Positions 25,277 to 37,443 of a stretch of 64,000 nucleotides of DNA are shown here, one piece after another. This stretch comes from Melanocharis versteri. Taxonomy: Eukaryota; Chordata; Aves; Passeriformes; Melanocharitidae. A program made the position numbers and the translations under genes. Numbering within the stretch: the stretch's first letter is position 1; each line of letters opens with the position of its first letter. The notes beneath the pieces were generated by a model. The model had not been told where the DNA came from. It did not search any database and saw only the letters and a list, made by a program, of their open reading frames with translations. The stretch is taken from positions 84,748 to 148,747 of the forward strand of contig VZTG01002905.1 of the NCBI GenBank assembly GCA_013397845.1, written 5' to 3'.

Positions 25277-28200
25277 CGTTTTCTGACCTCACATGGGAAG
25301 AGATGACTGCATGCTTTTTTTTCTGATTCTCACTCTGTAAGAAAGCCAGAAGGGCATCACTTGTTAGGTCCCTCAAATTGCATACATGAAGTGCAAGGTA
25401 TGTGTGGATCACATCTGCACAACAGTTTAAATCCAGATAAAAGAAGTTAAAAGCATACCAGAAAATATTTTCCTTTTAATGCTTTGCCTCTTTTTAGTGG
25501 GAACTACCTTTTTAGTGTTTTTTTCGCCTTTCACTTTTGTATCAGTGACTTATTCATTATCCTCTATTAAGCCACTGTTAGTTGCACGTAAAACCAATTG
25601 CACATTCAAGAGATTTTAGACATTAATGGTTCTGTAATGAAGTATTTAAAGCAAACATAGAATATTTGGCCACTTTGGGACCCTTGATTTGCGTATCTTA
25701 AAGGGAAACAGGCTCACATTATGCCTTACAAATCTAGCCAAGTTTGTTAACTAAATTTTAACAAGCAAATGACAAAAAACTGCCAAAAAGAATGTCTTTG
25801 GCCTGTTTCCAGTGTCTTTCCTTTGTATTGAGTATATGGTAACAAAAATTATTGAAACTCAGCACATACAAAAATTGACCCAGAATATCACATGCATGTA
25901 TTCCCCATGCAAGTGTTCTAATACCAGGGCAAATATCACAAAAAATAATCAAAGGAAAATAGTTTTTAACCTCATCAATTTGACGATTTATTCCCCATTA
26001 TAATGTTGATGCACAGATTTCAAGTTGTGTCTCATATTAGTTATATATTGCAATTTAATGACCAACCCTTAGAAGTTGTTTCATGTGTAAGTGTATATAT
26101 ATAAAAAGCCATGTACATCTATATATGCAATAATTTATACTTAGAAACATTCAGGTTGTGCTTTTCTTATGCAAAATGTTCATCAGCATTATTGTCTTGA
26201 TGGTCAGCATCTGTCTGTTTTTAAGAGGCCACCTCACAAGGCCCCGTCTTCGCAGCTGCGCCACGTGCAAAGGATTCCCGCAACCAAAGAAAAACCTTCC
26301 AAGGAATGTAGATGTTTTAAATCTACTCTCTGGTCATGTTCTTCAAACAGCGATGTCATGACAATAAAAAGAGCTGGAAATGATGTCACCAGCAGGATGA
26401 CAAGTGGAACACCTTGAGCTGTTAGCATCCCCACACCACTGTGTATGGCCAGAGACTGCACAAGATCCGGTGGGAATGACTATGACTCTTCTAGATCGTA
26501 TAAGTGACATTAATACAGATCTTGATCTGAAAATAGTCCCTCAACTAAGTTTTCATAAACCACCTGCACTTCTCTGAAAAAATCTCAAGTGTCAGATTCT
26601 GAAAAATCATCATTTTCCCAGAAAAAATCTAGTTTATTAAAAGAATAATCTCTTCCTTGCTGTAAGTGGGACACTTTTGTAAGCTGCTATTCACTGAGAA
26701 TGGTCTAGAATATCACTGTTCTTCATCAGGATCCCCAGCCTGTGTGAAGCATTTTTAGAGGTACTGTATGTCTGATCCATCAGAGAATACGTAGGACAAC
26801 ATTTTGGCTCTAAAATATAATTTATTTTTTTCTTTTAAAAAGCCTGCAAAGAATATTTAGCTTTTTTAGTGGACTATGTTGGTTATGCTGTGTGGAAGTG
26901 TAATTCTTTCCTAGTTACTCAGAGTTGACTGGTAATGAGATAGATGGGGTTTTTTTCTCCTTACTTTTCCCTTCATCTCAGTCATATGCTCTCTGAATTC
27001 CATGCCACTTGTCCCTCTTTCTCACTGTAATTTTTCTATCATAAACTATAAACCCAAACTCATATATATGTATGTATAACTTATACCTTCATGCACTCCT
27101 CCTCTTCCTTCCTCTCCTACCTACAAGTTATTAGCTGAACACGTCCTTCAAAAATTATTACTGTTATAACTCCTCTTAAATGCCACTCTTGTTATTTTTG
27201 CAAAACAATATATGTTCCTGCATATGAAAGAGAATCGTAATTTCTTTTCCTGTTCTTACCAACATGCACCCTTCCACCCTAAAATTAGAGAAGCTGAAGT
27301 CAATTATTTTTGACAGTTGATGACCACATACCTTGCAGTGTATTTTCAAACTCAATTTGAACAAATTTTCCCATTGCTAACCCTAAAAATCAATTTAGTT
27401 CACAATATTAAAACTCCTCTTCTGAACATACAATCACAATTATTTGCTGCAAGATGACATTTTTGAGGTATCTTATTAGCCTGAAGGTCTTGTCCACATG
27501 CATCTCTGTATAGGTTGGGTCTGGGATACCAGAGCAGACCTTCCCCCCATGCAAGTAGGGGCAAAGGTGTTGTGTGATTGCTGTTGAGTGATTTTACTGC
27601 TTACACTGCTGACAGTCAGCAGGCATGATTTATCAGAGAGAAGCTGTGAGTTTTAGTAAATGTACATGCATTTTGAAAATACGCAGTTTGTGGCCAGGCA
27701 AATAGTAAAAATTTTAGCTCAACAATGATTACATAAGCTATCAATAATAAGTTTAGTAATATTCATTATGCAAAAAGATTTATGTATGCTTATGAATGCA
27801 TCCTAAAGTGAACTGCTATTTTTGAACTATATTAAATTATTGAAATTCTGTGACAATCTGATGAAAAATGTATTACATATATTTGCCACGAGTTAGTGTA
27901 CTGGGTGACACTAACAAAAAAATGCTGTTCCGTAAAAATATTCTATAACTGCAATGATAAAAATGTAAGACTGTCAGGGACTGCAAAGCAGAGATAGATA
28001 TAGTAGTCAGCTTTCACAGGCAGCACTCTTTAAAGCAAAGGGAACTGCCTTTGGGATATTCACAGGATGGTGAAGAAAATGGAATGGGGCCCTTCAATAG
28101 AAAAACCACAGATTGCATCTTTCTGCTCCCACCATATGAGTGGACGTAGATGAGTTTTTCACGCAGATTTAGCCAGCATTTCAAACAGTAAGCATTGTAA

Positions 28201-28637
28201 ATGTGCTACTGTGATAAACTTGCACTCATCACCAAGGGAACAAGAATTCTCATTCCATTGATGTAAATATTGTTGTCTCTTTTACCAGCTCCAAAGTTCT
28301 GCTTTTCACCATTTTTCTTTTTTTTTCTCTTTTGTTACTAGACAACATAAGCAAAACTGTTTCACACCAAGAGAGCACCTTATCATTTATTTGAATGTGG
28401 AATATCTGTGAATAGAAATAACAGATTTTGCTCTGATATTTTGACAAGTAAAATATAAATAAACATTCTAAGAATTAAAAAAATATTAATTTTTTTTTGC
28501 CTCTTATGTAGAATCAAAAATTTATAGCTAAGTCTTTTGGCTAGTCTCTAAGTTGGGATCTCCAAATAACCTCTTCCAGGTCGCTGTCAACATATCAGTT
28601 AGTTTTAAGGGGCTAAATGAGAAAACTCTTAGAAGAT
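25277..28637. other. AT-rich non-coding DNA with a small CpG cluster
   Basis: Mostly AT-rich with short frames. One spot stands out: five CpG dinucleotides fall within 26245-26280, in a window where CpG is scarce. They overlap the end of a minus-strand frame open from 26479 down to 26234 that contains a hydrophobic segment (VPLVILLVTSFPALFIVM). The frame has no recognised family, begins after an in-frame TAG and has no supported start, so it is not called as a gene. Confidence 0.55.
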
Positions 28638-28910
28638 TTCACAGAACGGCAGAACTACACAATGGTTAAGTTTGAAAGGGACCATAGTGGGTCATCTGAG
28701 TCCAACCTCCCTGCTCAGGCAGGGTCATCCCAGAGCACATGGGACAGGATTGTGTCCAGACAGTTCTTTAATATCTCCAGTGAGGGAGGCTCCACAGCCT
28801 CTCTGAGCAACCTGATCCTGTGTGCAATCACCTGCATAGTAAAGAAGTTTTTCCTCATATTCAGATGGAACTTCCTGTGCATCAGTTTCTGCCCATTGCC
28901 TGTTGGAACT
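28638..28910 (-). mobile_element. CR1 LINE 3' end (minus strand)
   Basis: About 270 bases of CR1 3' end in antisense. On the plus strand it begins TTCACAGAAC, the reverse complement of the CR1 terminal octamer. It continues with characteristic words: GAGTCCAACCTCCCTGCTCA, then CTCCAGTGAGGGAGGCTCCA, then AGCAACCTGATCCTGTGTGC, then AAGAAGTTTTTCCTCATATT, then CAGATGGAACTTCCTGTGCA. On the minus strand these encode the decayed ORF2 C-terminus plus the short 3' untranslated region. It is 5'-truncated near 28910 and carries no intact frame. Confidence 0.88.
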
Positions 28911-31304
28911 TCATCCATTTAGAAAGAAACATCATTAAAGCCAGCTGAATCCAAGAGACAATCATCATCCTCTGGTACGACCTAAATATATTAAAGGCCA
29001 AGGGCAATCTTACTATTCCTTAACACATAAAGTGCCTGCTGACATCAGTTTGATGAGGAGTTCAGAACACTTCTGTTGTAAAAACATCCAATTTGATGAC
29101 TGGTTTTTATAGGTTAAGTCACAAGACTTGCAATGAAGGAAAGAATAAGTATAATAAAATATTGTTGAAGAAAAAATTTAAATACAGGATGAAGATACAG
29201 AGAGAAACAGCATTTTGAGTTTTATCTCAAAATACAGGACCACTTAGTTATGGCACTTGAATGGATCTGGCAGAGAGCCTAGAAGTTCTCTGTAATAGTG
29301 CTGCAAGACTGTAATACAATGGACCAGGGTAGGTTTTTTACACTTCAGATATTGATTATTATGCCATTCACTCAGCCTTTATTCATCCTAAAATATGCTT
29401 AAGCAATAACTAAGCCTGCAGCAAGCCTCAGCTGAGAATCAACAAGAACTATAAAGTGTTCTATAAAGCATCACCGTAAGGCTGGCTTCACTAATTTATT
29501 GGTGAGATAATTCTTTTGAGGAGGGGTCTCCCAGCCCATTATTCCACGGTACAGAGGCAAATGACAGTGAACCTTTTCCTGCCCATACAAAGAAATCTAG
29601 TTTGCACTGTTGATTTAGATCAAAAATCAAAGCTGAAATAAATCAATGCAAACTGATAGTACTGCATAAGAAAGACAAGGCAGACCATCTTCCCACACCA
29701 AGAAAGAGCTGTAGGGACAGTTATCTTTCAGGAGAGATCATCAATCTCATTATAAGCCAGCTCTTTTCTCTTTGGCATGACAGCAGATATCTTCTTAACA
29801 CCCCTCCTCTGCAGGAAAGATGTGACTTCTTAGGACATCTAGTAGATTTAGCAAGGACCAGGGCATGTCATGAGTTAGCTATGGTACAATTGCTGCAACC
29901 TTCTCCTCCTGCCATCTATCTCGTTCTTCACTTTCTAAATGTTCCAGGAGATTTTAACTTTGCCTTTGTCCTGAACCCAAAGCTCCAGTCCTCCTGTAGC
30001 TCATAATTCTTTCATACATATTTTATTGTGCATAAATCCATTATTGACCAATTGACTCACAAAACTCTGAAATAGATGAATTTACATATATTGGTGATTA
30101 TGAAAGTTCATTGACTGCTATTTGAAGGAAATCATGTAGAGAAATCTAACAATATCTTCGTCTTTCAGTGAAATTGCCCAAATCATGGAGTGGAATTAAC
30201 ATCTCCATTCACTTTTTGTTTAATTTCTATCTTCATTTTACATTAAAGTCCAAGATTTTTTTTAACAATATAAAGTACTTTTTCCATTATTTTCTTTCAC
30301 TAAAAAGCAGAAAAAAAGCTTTGGCAAAATGAAAATTGATACAGTACCAAGTGAGGTTATTTTTTCTATTTTTTGCTTTTCAGAATGTCCCAGAATGTGG
30401 CTTGTCTCACAGAATGTGGAAAACAGTCTTTTATAAATAATCTCCAAAAATAACCCAGCAGTTTCTAAACCTCCCACTCCTAGGAATTTTGGGGAGGTTT
30501 ATATAATAATATTAATTGGGACAATATGCAAGTGTGCTGGAAGCATTTGTGCTAGTAAAGATGCCTTTGATCTGTAAGAAAGACAGACCTTGTTAAAGCA
30601 CACAAACTTTTAGCCGTTTTCCATCTAGGTCTCATGAAAGAATTCATCAATGCCTGCTTGAGATGTGAAATGACTAAAAAATTGGAAGACACTACATTTA
30701 ATATCTGTTGTGCTTCTTGGAGATATCTGAAAAAGAATAAGAGAAGTTGCAAACTGAAGGGCTGTGAACACAGTTGATGAAACTAGATGAGCGACTTTTG
30801 GAAAGCTCAGAGAAAACCAGAGAGACACCAGATGGCATAGATCTTAGAGGAAACAGAGCTGCTCAGGTCACAAACTGCAGGATTTTGATTCCCGAACAAA
30901 GGAATACACTGTTTCCTGTTCTTTGTTCTTACTACACTCTTACTTTACTCTTACTTCTTATTGAAATACACTTTGTTTACATTCTTTTGTTATCACAGAG
31001 AAATACAAGCAACAAAGAACTGACTCTGCCATCTTCTTGCCCTGATAAACAAACACATCAACAAGGATTCAAATAATGGCAAGGCACACAAGCCCAAGAA
31101 CAGTAAATGAGCAATTATATGTGCTTGTTATCTAAAGACTAAAGTAACATGAAGGACATAATCTGAATTAGAAACTATATCTCTTCGGTTTGTCAACCAG
31201 GGATTTTGTTATTGGAATGGCTTGGAAAAAACATGGAAAAGAAATATGCAAAAAGATAACTTGAAAGGTAAAAGCCAATTGAGCTTATTGCCTTTCTTAA
31301 AATT

Positions 31305-31321
31305 AAAAAAAAAAAAAAAAA
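31305..31321. repeat. poly-A homopolymer (A17)
   Basis: Seventeen consecutive A, followed by GAAAGGATAATTAAAGAAAA. It might be the tail of an old retrocopy on the plus strand, but the sequence before it is not recognisable as one. Confidence 0.88.
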
Positions 31322-32802
31322 GAAAGGATAATTAAAGAAAAGACACATGAAATTAGATTAGTAACCTGTAATTGTCACCGGCCTTGCCTTATCAGTTTCC
31401 ACTAATCCTGGGTTGATTGTCATGCAAGTGAGAAATCATGGAATTTCTCTCTGATGCTGGCATTGATGGGAAACAGCACCCATGAGGCAACCTGTTGTGT
31501 AAACAATGATCTAACCAGAGATGTCTGTATGGAATAGCAACAGAATGAAAACGAAGGTAAGGTAAATCCACTGGGTTTTTAAAAGATTTTATACTTGTGG
31601 CTCTACATGAATTTCCACAGCTAAATTCAGGTTCCATGAAGATTTTCTGAAATGTAGCATTTTAATTTCTCTCTACATCTCCACGAATTCTCCATACAGT
31701 GGGCTATAGAGGATTAAGTTAATGAATTATCTCCTAATAGTGTAATGGAGTATTAAGAAATGTGTAAGTAATGGAGATACAGTGTGGATATTTTGGAGGC
31801 CAAAACTCAAATGATTGTCATATTTTGATTAAGAAATCCTGAGGAGTGTGGATGCACTGGTTTTGGTGAAACCACAAAAGTGGAGGATGGTGGATCAAAT
31901 TCTCAAGTAAGCAATGTAAGATAAAGTTTGAAGAATGTCTTTCATATTCCATTTAAATCTATAGTAGCAGGGTAGAGTTAGTAGGTTGGAACAGATCTTT
32001 CAGTGATGATAGAAAGCTCCATGATTTCAGAACCATCAGAAGCATCACCCACAAAAAAATTAAGGTTTTTAACCTGGTAAACAGAAAACAATATTTTTTC
32101 AGCAGCTCTTTGCAACTTTTTTCTTCTTGCTATGTCTCTTTCTTCTTACTATCTTGGTTTGATTTGCAGTGTTAATACATCATGCGCAGAAGTACCTGTA
32201 TTGGCAGAGGGGTTCATCCAAGAAAAACTAGAAGTGTTAAGTAATTCCGTATTTTCCCATCTGATTTCATAGGCAAGCTTTCTACATAAAAGGGATGCTA
32301 TTTTCCAGAAACTAGGTAGTTCAGAGACCTTCTGACAGGTGGTAAATGATTTGAAAGCCATCTTCTATTGAAACTTATATAGGCAAAACTTCCAAGATCT
32401 TAAAAAAAAAATTATTGAGAAGAGAGTTATACGTGGGAATTTAATTCCTTCCAGCACTCAGGGATTTGGTTATTTTTTGCAGAAACAAAGAATTTGTACC
32501 CATTTGTCTTAGAGGGCTAGTAATCAAATAGATATTAAGATCTAATCATACTGTTCAAACCCAGATCTTTTCTGTCTAGGAAAGAAAGAACAGATATTTT
32601 ATAACTGCTCTGTGCCTTATGTAGAATCAGCGTCATCGTCCTTGTACATTGCCACTTTCATTGTGTAGAAACAGCAAAAGTTATTCCTAAATGTGATTTG
32701 TGTGGATCAGGGTTAAAAAAAATTGTGTGTAAAATTTTATATTGACTTACTGTACTTTGAGCATTAAAGACTCAATGGGATCTGCCTAAAATCTAGACAT
32801 CA

Positions 32803-32829
32803 GTTTTAGAGACTTTAGAGTTTTAGAGT
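32803..32829. repeat. short TTTTAGAG-type tandem repeat
   Basis: Three imperfect copies of a TTTTAGAG word (TTTTAGAGAC, TTTAGAG, TTTTAGAG). A minor slippage repeat. Confidence 0.75.
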
Positions 32830-33755
32830 TCTCAAGTATTGCTTTGCTTCTGAAGAGTTGCCAAGCCTTTATTCAGACCCTCCAAGGCAGGTGTGCAGAG
32901 TCCTATTCTCTAAACATTACAAAAATTGAAAATTTTTGTTGTTAAGGCTACACATCTTTCATAATTAAAAAAAATATGAATTTTAATAATTTTAACATTT
33001 CATAGAAGAGTAACTTGCTCTCTGCAATTATTAACAGACCTTGCTTCACGTACATGAATTCGAAAGCAAGTTAGAAGTTCCTGTGTTTAAGCCTTTTCTG
33101 CCAGTTACCAGTAGCCAAAAGTTTGGTGTCTAACATGTTTAATTACAGATAATCAAAATACATCTCACCTGTCATATTGAGTTTTCACCAACACAAGGGC
33201 CACCCTGATTTAACAAGCAAGTTTAAAGTTCTTTCTGACTTTGTTTTTACAACCAAATGCAGCTTTATTACCCCATTCATATTCTTCTACTCATAGTTAA
33301 CATACAGGGTACTAATTCGTCAGGCACATGCATTTCAGGCTGTCACATGTACTCTCCTTCTGGAAACCTATATTTAGCCATCAGGCCATAATTTTCATCA
33401 CTATCATATTTGAAAGAACACAGGATGTAAATTTCTCACAACCTCATGAATGTAACTAATTCCTCACATATAGTACAGAAAAAAATCTCTTCAAGCTTTT
33501 CCTGTCTGATGATGAATTTTTACATTTTACTGCTCAAAATTCTTCAGACAAGGCTTTTTACTAATCATGACTTCAATAAATAAAATAAAACAAACCAGAA
33601 AACATATGGGCCAGTGGTGGGATGCCAGTAATCTGAAAGTATTGCTTTTCTCCTGAAAAACGTATCAGCCTAAATTTTCAGTATCTGGAGGGAAAGATGC
33701 TATATCATAGCATGGCTCTAGAAGCCTCTTGATTCCAATACTAACTCTGGAGAGA

Positions 33756-33797
33756 GTAGGGGGAGGGGGTGGGGAGGAGGAAGGGAAGGGAGGAAGC
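33756..33797 (+). other. G-rich tract with G-quadruplex potential
   Basis: The plus strand carries G5, A, G5, T, G4 at 33759-33774, followed by AGGAGGAA and two further G3 runs up to 33790. That gives at least four G runs of three or more with loops of 1, 1, 8 and 2 bases. By the usual pattern this can fold into a four-stranded G structure, with the first three runs very tightly spaced. Folding is inferred from the pattern, not shown. It lies about 140 bases from the coding-like stretch that begins at 33933. Confidence 0.7.
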
Positions 33798-33932
33798 CTA
33801 ATAACTTCTTTAAAAAGGAAGAACAGAACAATAAACATAGAGTTTTAAGGCAGATGAAAAATTGAAAGATGTCTTGCTTATCTATTAATAGCGGTAACTT
33901 TACAATCAGTTCTTAATATTAAGTTATTCTGG

Positions 33933-34335
33933 TTTTTTTTTTTAATTTGCCACATATAATTCATGTCTGTGTTTACTGTAAGAAGAGAATTGAGTTATCT
34001 GAAATATCTGCATTCTTAGCCTCAAAGTGCTCTCTCATGCGTCCCAAATCTGCCAGCAAAACTCTTCCACTGCTGTTGTCCTCTAACATAGTTGACACTA
34101 ATGGTCCAGTCAACTTCTCTTCCAAACAGCCTGGTATAAATAAATTAGCAAGCAGTGGGTTCCCTTGGAGCTGCAAAGGGGCAGCAGCAGAATACAGGTC
34201 TGTCAAGTTGCCGAGGGAGACTTGCCCAAGCAGCTCCTGTGCAATGCAGTGCTACAGTGTGACCCTTGCCTGCTCTGTGACCAAGTGTGCTGGAACCAGC
34301 TGGTCAGTCCAGCAATTAGCTGCTCCTCCTACTCA
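33933..34335 (-). pseudogene. coding-like broken stretch, possible retrocopy
   Basis: On the minus strand the frame from 34251 down to the TAA at 33973-33975 is open for 92 codons. It reads like a real helical protein, with QELLGQVSLGNLTDLYSAAA, then QGNPLLANLFIPGCLEEKL, then GRVLLADLGRMREHFEAKN. The same frame continues upstream for 26 codons (DQLVPAHLVTEQARVTL) between a TGA (34333-34335) and a TAG (34252-34254), and a neighbouring frame reads EEQLIAGLTSW, so decay by stops and a frameshift is likely. Twenty-nine bases after the TAA the minus strand has A11 (33933-33943), which would suit a processed, reverse-transcribed copy. However, no AATAAA and no target-site duplication was found. I cannot name the parent gene. 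It could instead be the last exon of a diverged gene, or chance. Confidence 0.35.
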
Positions 34336-36310
34336 GGAGGGGAAGGAGTCATTCCACTGAGCCCCAGCTGCCATTGGATCCTAACTGGAACGTAGAGATG
34401 TGGCCTTACCTGCTCATCTGACCGGTCACCCCCTCTCTGCCATCTGCCCATTCATCCTGACAGCTTGGGAGGGAAGTTTGAGAGATCTGCAGATATAATT
34501 ATGTAGTAATAGCATAGTTAAGTGACCAGGTTTGGAAATCCTATCTCTGTGCAGCTCAAATTCTTCATGTCATAAAATCAGCACTTAATTATTATTACTT
34601 GAGAGTTTCTAATATGCCCTTACAGGAAAATCAGCCTGGCCAAATCTGCAAAATATGATACTGGAACTTTAGGATAAAATCCGTATTAGGCAAAGTGAAC
34701 TCTACTTTGAGCATCTCAGAGGAGATAGATTTTTAGGCCAGGAACAGCACCTACATCAATCCTTAGATTTTTCAGTTTCAAAGAACTATAGGTTATTGGT
34801 TCTACATACAGCAATGTACAAAGCACTCTCTAAAGGAATGCAGTGGAGATTTAACAATCTTGGAGCATTTTGGTAAGTGTTTTAAAGTTCTCTTTGCCCT
34901 GATATCTTAGTACATGGCCAGTAGTTACTGGGTAATGTAGAACTTACTTGACATTTGATGCTTCTGAGTGCTAGTAAAAATAGCAGCCTTTTGATTCAGA
35001 AGATCAGGTGTCTGCAATGGTGCGTCAGGGGATGACACATGCCAGTCAGCTGAAGGACTGGAGGTGGGATCCTAATTGAGTTGTGCCTAACTGTGTGAAT
35101 TGCATCTACAATCAAAAGCCTAAAAATATATGGCCCTGCCAGCATCTGAGGGAGAAAAATTGTGGCTGGGATGACTTAGTGAGGACAAGTACACCGACCA
35201 AAATCAGTGTCAAAGAAGGGGAGGGATGGGAGTTCTTCTCTCTCTCTATCATTAAAAATCAAATTGTAGATATGGTGCCTGTGAGAGGCTGGGATTCCAG
35301 CTGCTCTCTTGAGCTCAGTGTCTAAACTGTCTGCTTAGACTGGACAGGGAGGAGAGGAAGGGAGACTGCGACAGAAAGGCAGAAGGATAACACTTCCCTA
35401 GGAAAGTTGGCTATTACTAGTATTTATGCTTTAAGAGAAATGGAAGCATTTTGAGTAAGGAAAAATTTCTCTGCAGTATTTGACAGTCTGCAGAAACACA
35501 CAGGAAGATAACACAGCTAAAGCTCTTGGCTCTCTGGTACAGACACTTTCTTGCCTCCTGTTTGAGACTGGTAAGGAAAATGTTAAGGTTATCATCTCTA
35601 GTAAGGCTGCATTTAGAATCAGGACTAGGATGATGTTCCTCTAATTCCAGCACTGCAGGCAGAGAAACTGATCAGCACAGATTAGGAGAAGTAATTACCC
35701 TAGTGAGGAGCAGCAGCTATTTTGGATGGGAGAATTAAATACAGTAAACATAGTCTAAAAATACTTCAAATACATTATAGAGCTCATTGAAAGTGCCTAA
35801 ACCTTATAGCTAGCTCTCTGCTTAGATTTCTTGAAATACGCCTGTGTGCCTTTGCTCTTGTAGTCATCCCAAGCTGATCTCAGGTACTACTGTTGCTGGG
35901 CATGATTTGGGCATGAATCAGGTGCCACAGGGATGCAAAACTTATGATTACATTCCAAAACTATTATTATCTTCCATGTTATATTATGCAGAAATAACAT
36001 TACACCAACTATCTTGCTCTACATGAGAAGGATTAAACTATATGATGAACAAAAGAAAACAAGTCACGTGGAATCCTTCCCCATCAAATATAGTCACATT
36101 CTCTAGAAACGCAGTTTTGCACACTCCCCTTTCAAAGCAAAAAATGATGGCTGAAAATCCAAAACAGTCCAAAATTTTGGATTTTACGTATCTCTTTTCT
36201 TGCCGCTAATACTGGGAAAAGGCAATAAGTTATGAATGCAATATCTAACCAGGAGTTGGATTATTTAAATAGAAAAAAGTTCAAAATTATTCAAATTAAA
36301 GGTTGAGCTC

Positions 36311-36360
36311 CATTTAAAAAATAAATTGTAAGCATTTTAAAAAATAAATTGTAGGCATTT
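36311..36360. repeat. 22-bp tandem repeat, about 2.2 copies
   Basis: The unit CATTTAAAAAATAAATTGTA plus two bases starts at 36311 and again at 36333, the second copy having one extra T and one A-to-G change. A partial third copy (CATTT) closes it at 36360. Confidence 0.88.
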
Positions 36361-37413
36361 CTCTCTACTTGATCAACCTTAACAGATCTAAAGAATAAAT
36401 TGAAAAGGAAAATAAAGTACATCAAAGATTCCTAACTAAATTCAACACTTTGGTGAATGTTTATACTAACAACTTGAATATATTCAAATTAATACTCAAT
36501 GGCAATATATACATTTTTAGAACATAATTTGTTTTTTTCCAAACTAAAATTTTCTTCTGCAGGTTTTAGCCATACACTTGAAAATACTCAACCACCCAGT
36601 TTTGTTACATATTTAGGCAGACATGCTGAATTCAGGGATGTCTTTGTGTACCTTGTTTTGCCAGAGGAATTTTAGCTTTAATACAGGCAAAAGGTTTTTC
36701 ACTGCAGAATCATTAACCAGAGCTTAAATCCTCACCTCAGTGTATCTGTTTCTTAAACAAAAGATATTGCACTACAAAAGAAGTGAATGAGAAGAGGCTG
36801 TGCAAATCAAAGTTGCTGCTCTTCATCTTTTGTGTGGGAGGACTGCCAAGTGAATGCAATTCAACAGCCCATTTGCATCAGCCCGGCTTATATATCCACT
36901 GAGGGAGGCAGGAGTTTGGCAAGCTGTGTCAGCAGGTTACCTTGCCATTGTGAAAAAGCAAAGTAACAGCATGCTAGGCATAATGAGACAAATGTTGTGC
37001 ATTCAGGTCCCCAAAGTCTTTTCTTGTTAAAGGAGAAGAAAAGATTAGCCTGCATTAACACCCTGGATATGCTTCTTGTTTACATGGCCCCGTCAACTGC
37101 GTTTTCCTCATTGAGGTATTAAAGGTGCATTTATGGATACAGTAAGTCAAGCCTGTGAAACGATTAAAGTCTTATTTCTTGTGTGTTATATGTCATGGAA
37201 AAGAACATGTTAAGAGTATGAGTCACCATTGTCTGTGATTTATACCATGACTGGAGCAAAAGTGTCTTGGCTCATATAGCATGTATGAAGAGGCCAGGAA
37301 ACAGAAGTGACATGGAGGCAGGGGTGAATGAGACAAAAATACTTGGTTCTACAGAACAAACTTCTCCACATCAAAAGGGGAACACTTTAGCAGCACTAAA
37401 TAAGGAAATGGTG

Positions 37414-37443
37414 ACTTCTACAAACTTGTGAGTTTGTAGAAGT
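37414..37443. repeat. perfect 12-bp inverted repeat (hairpin)
   Basis: The left arm ACTTCTACAAAC (37414-37425) and the right arm GTTTGTAGAAGT (37432-37443) are exact reverse complements around the 6-base loop TTGTGA. Just downstream, near 37447-37462, the right-arm word recurs as GAGTTGTAGAAGTTTG, so the region holds an inverted copy and a direct copy of the same sequence. Such patterns usually come from template switching during replication. Confidence 0.88.

Larger units (their letters stand above)
28911..33755. other. AT-rich non-coding DNA, no gene seen
   Basis: Short frames only (up to about 100 codons at 30774-31076, without similarity). It contains a poly-A run at 31305-31321 and a short TTTTAGAG repeat near 32.8 kb, listed separately. 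Confidence 0.65.
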
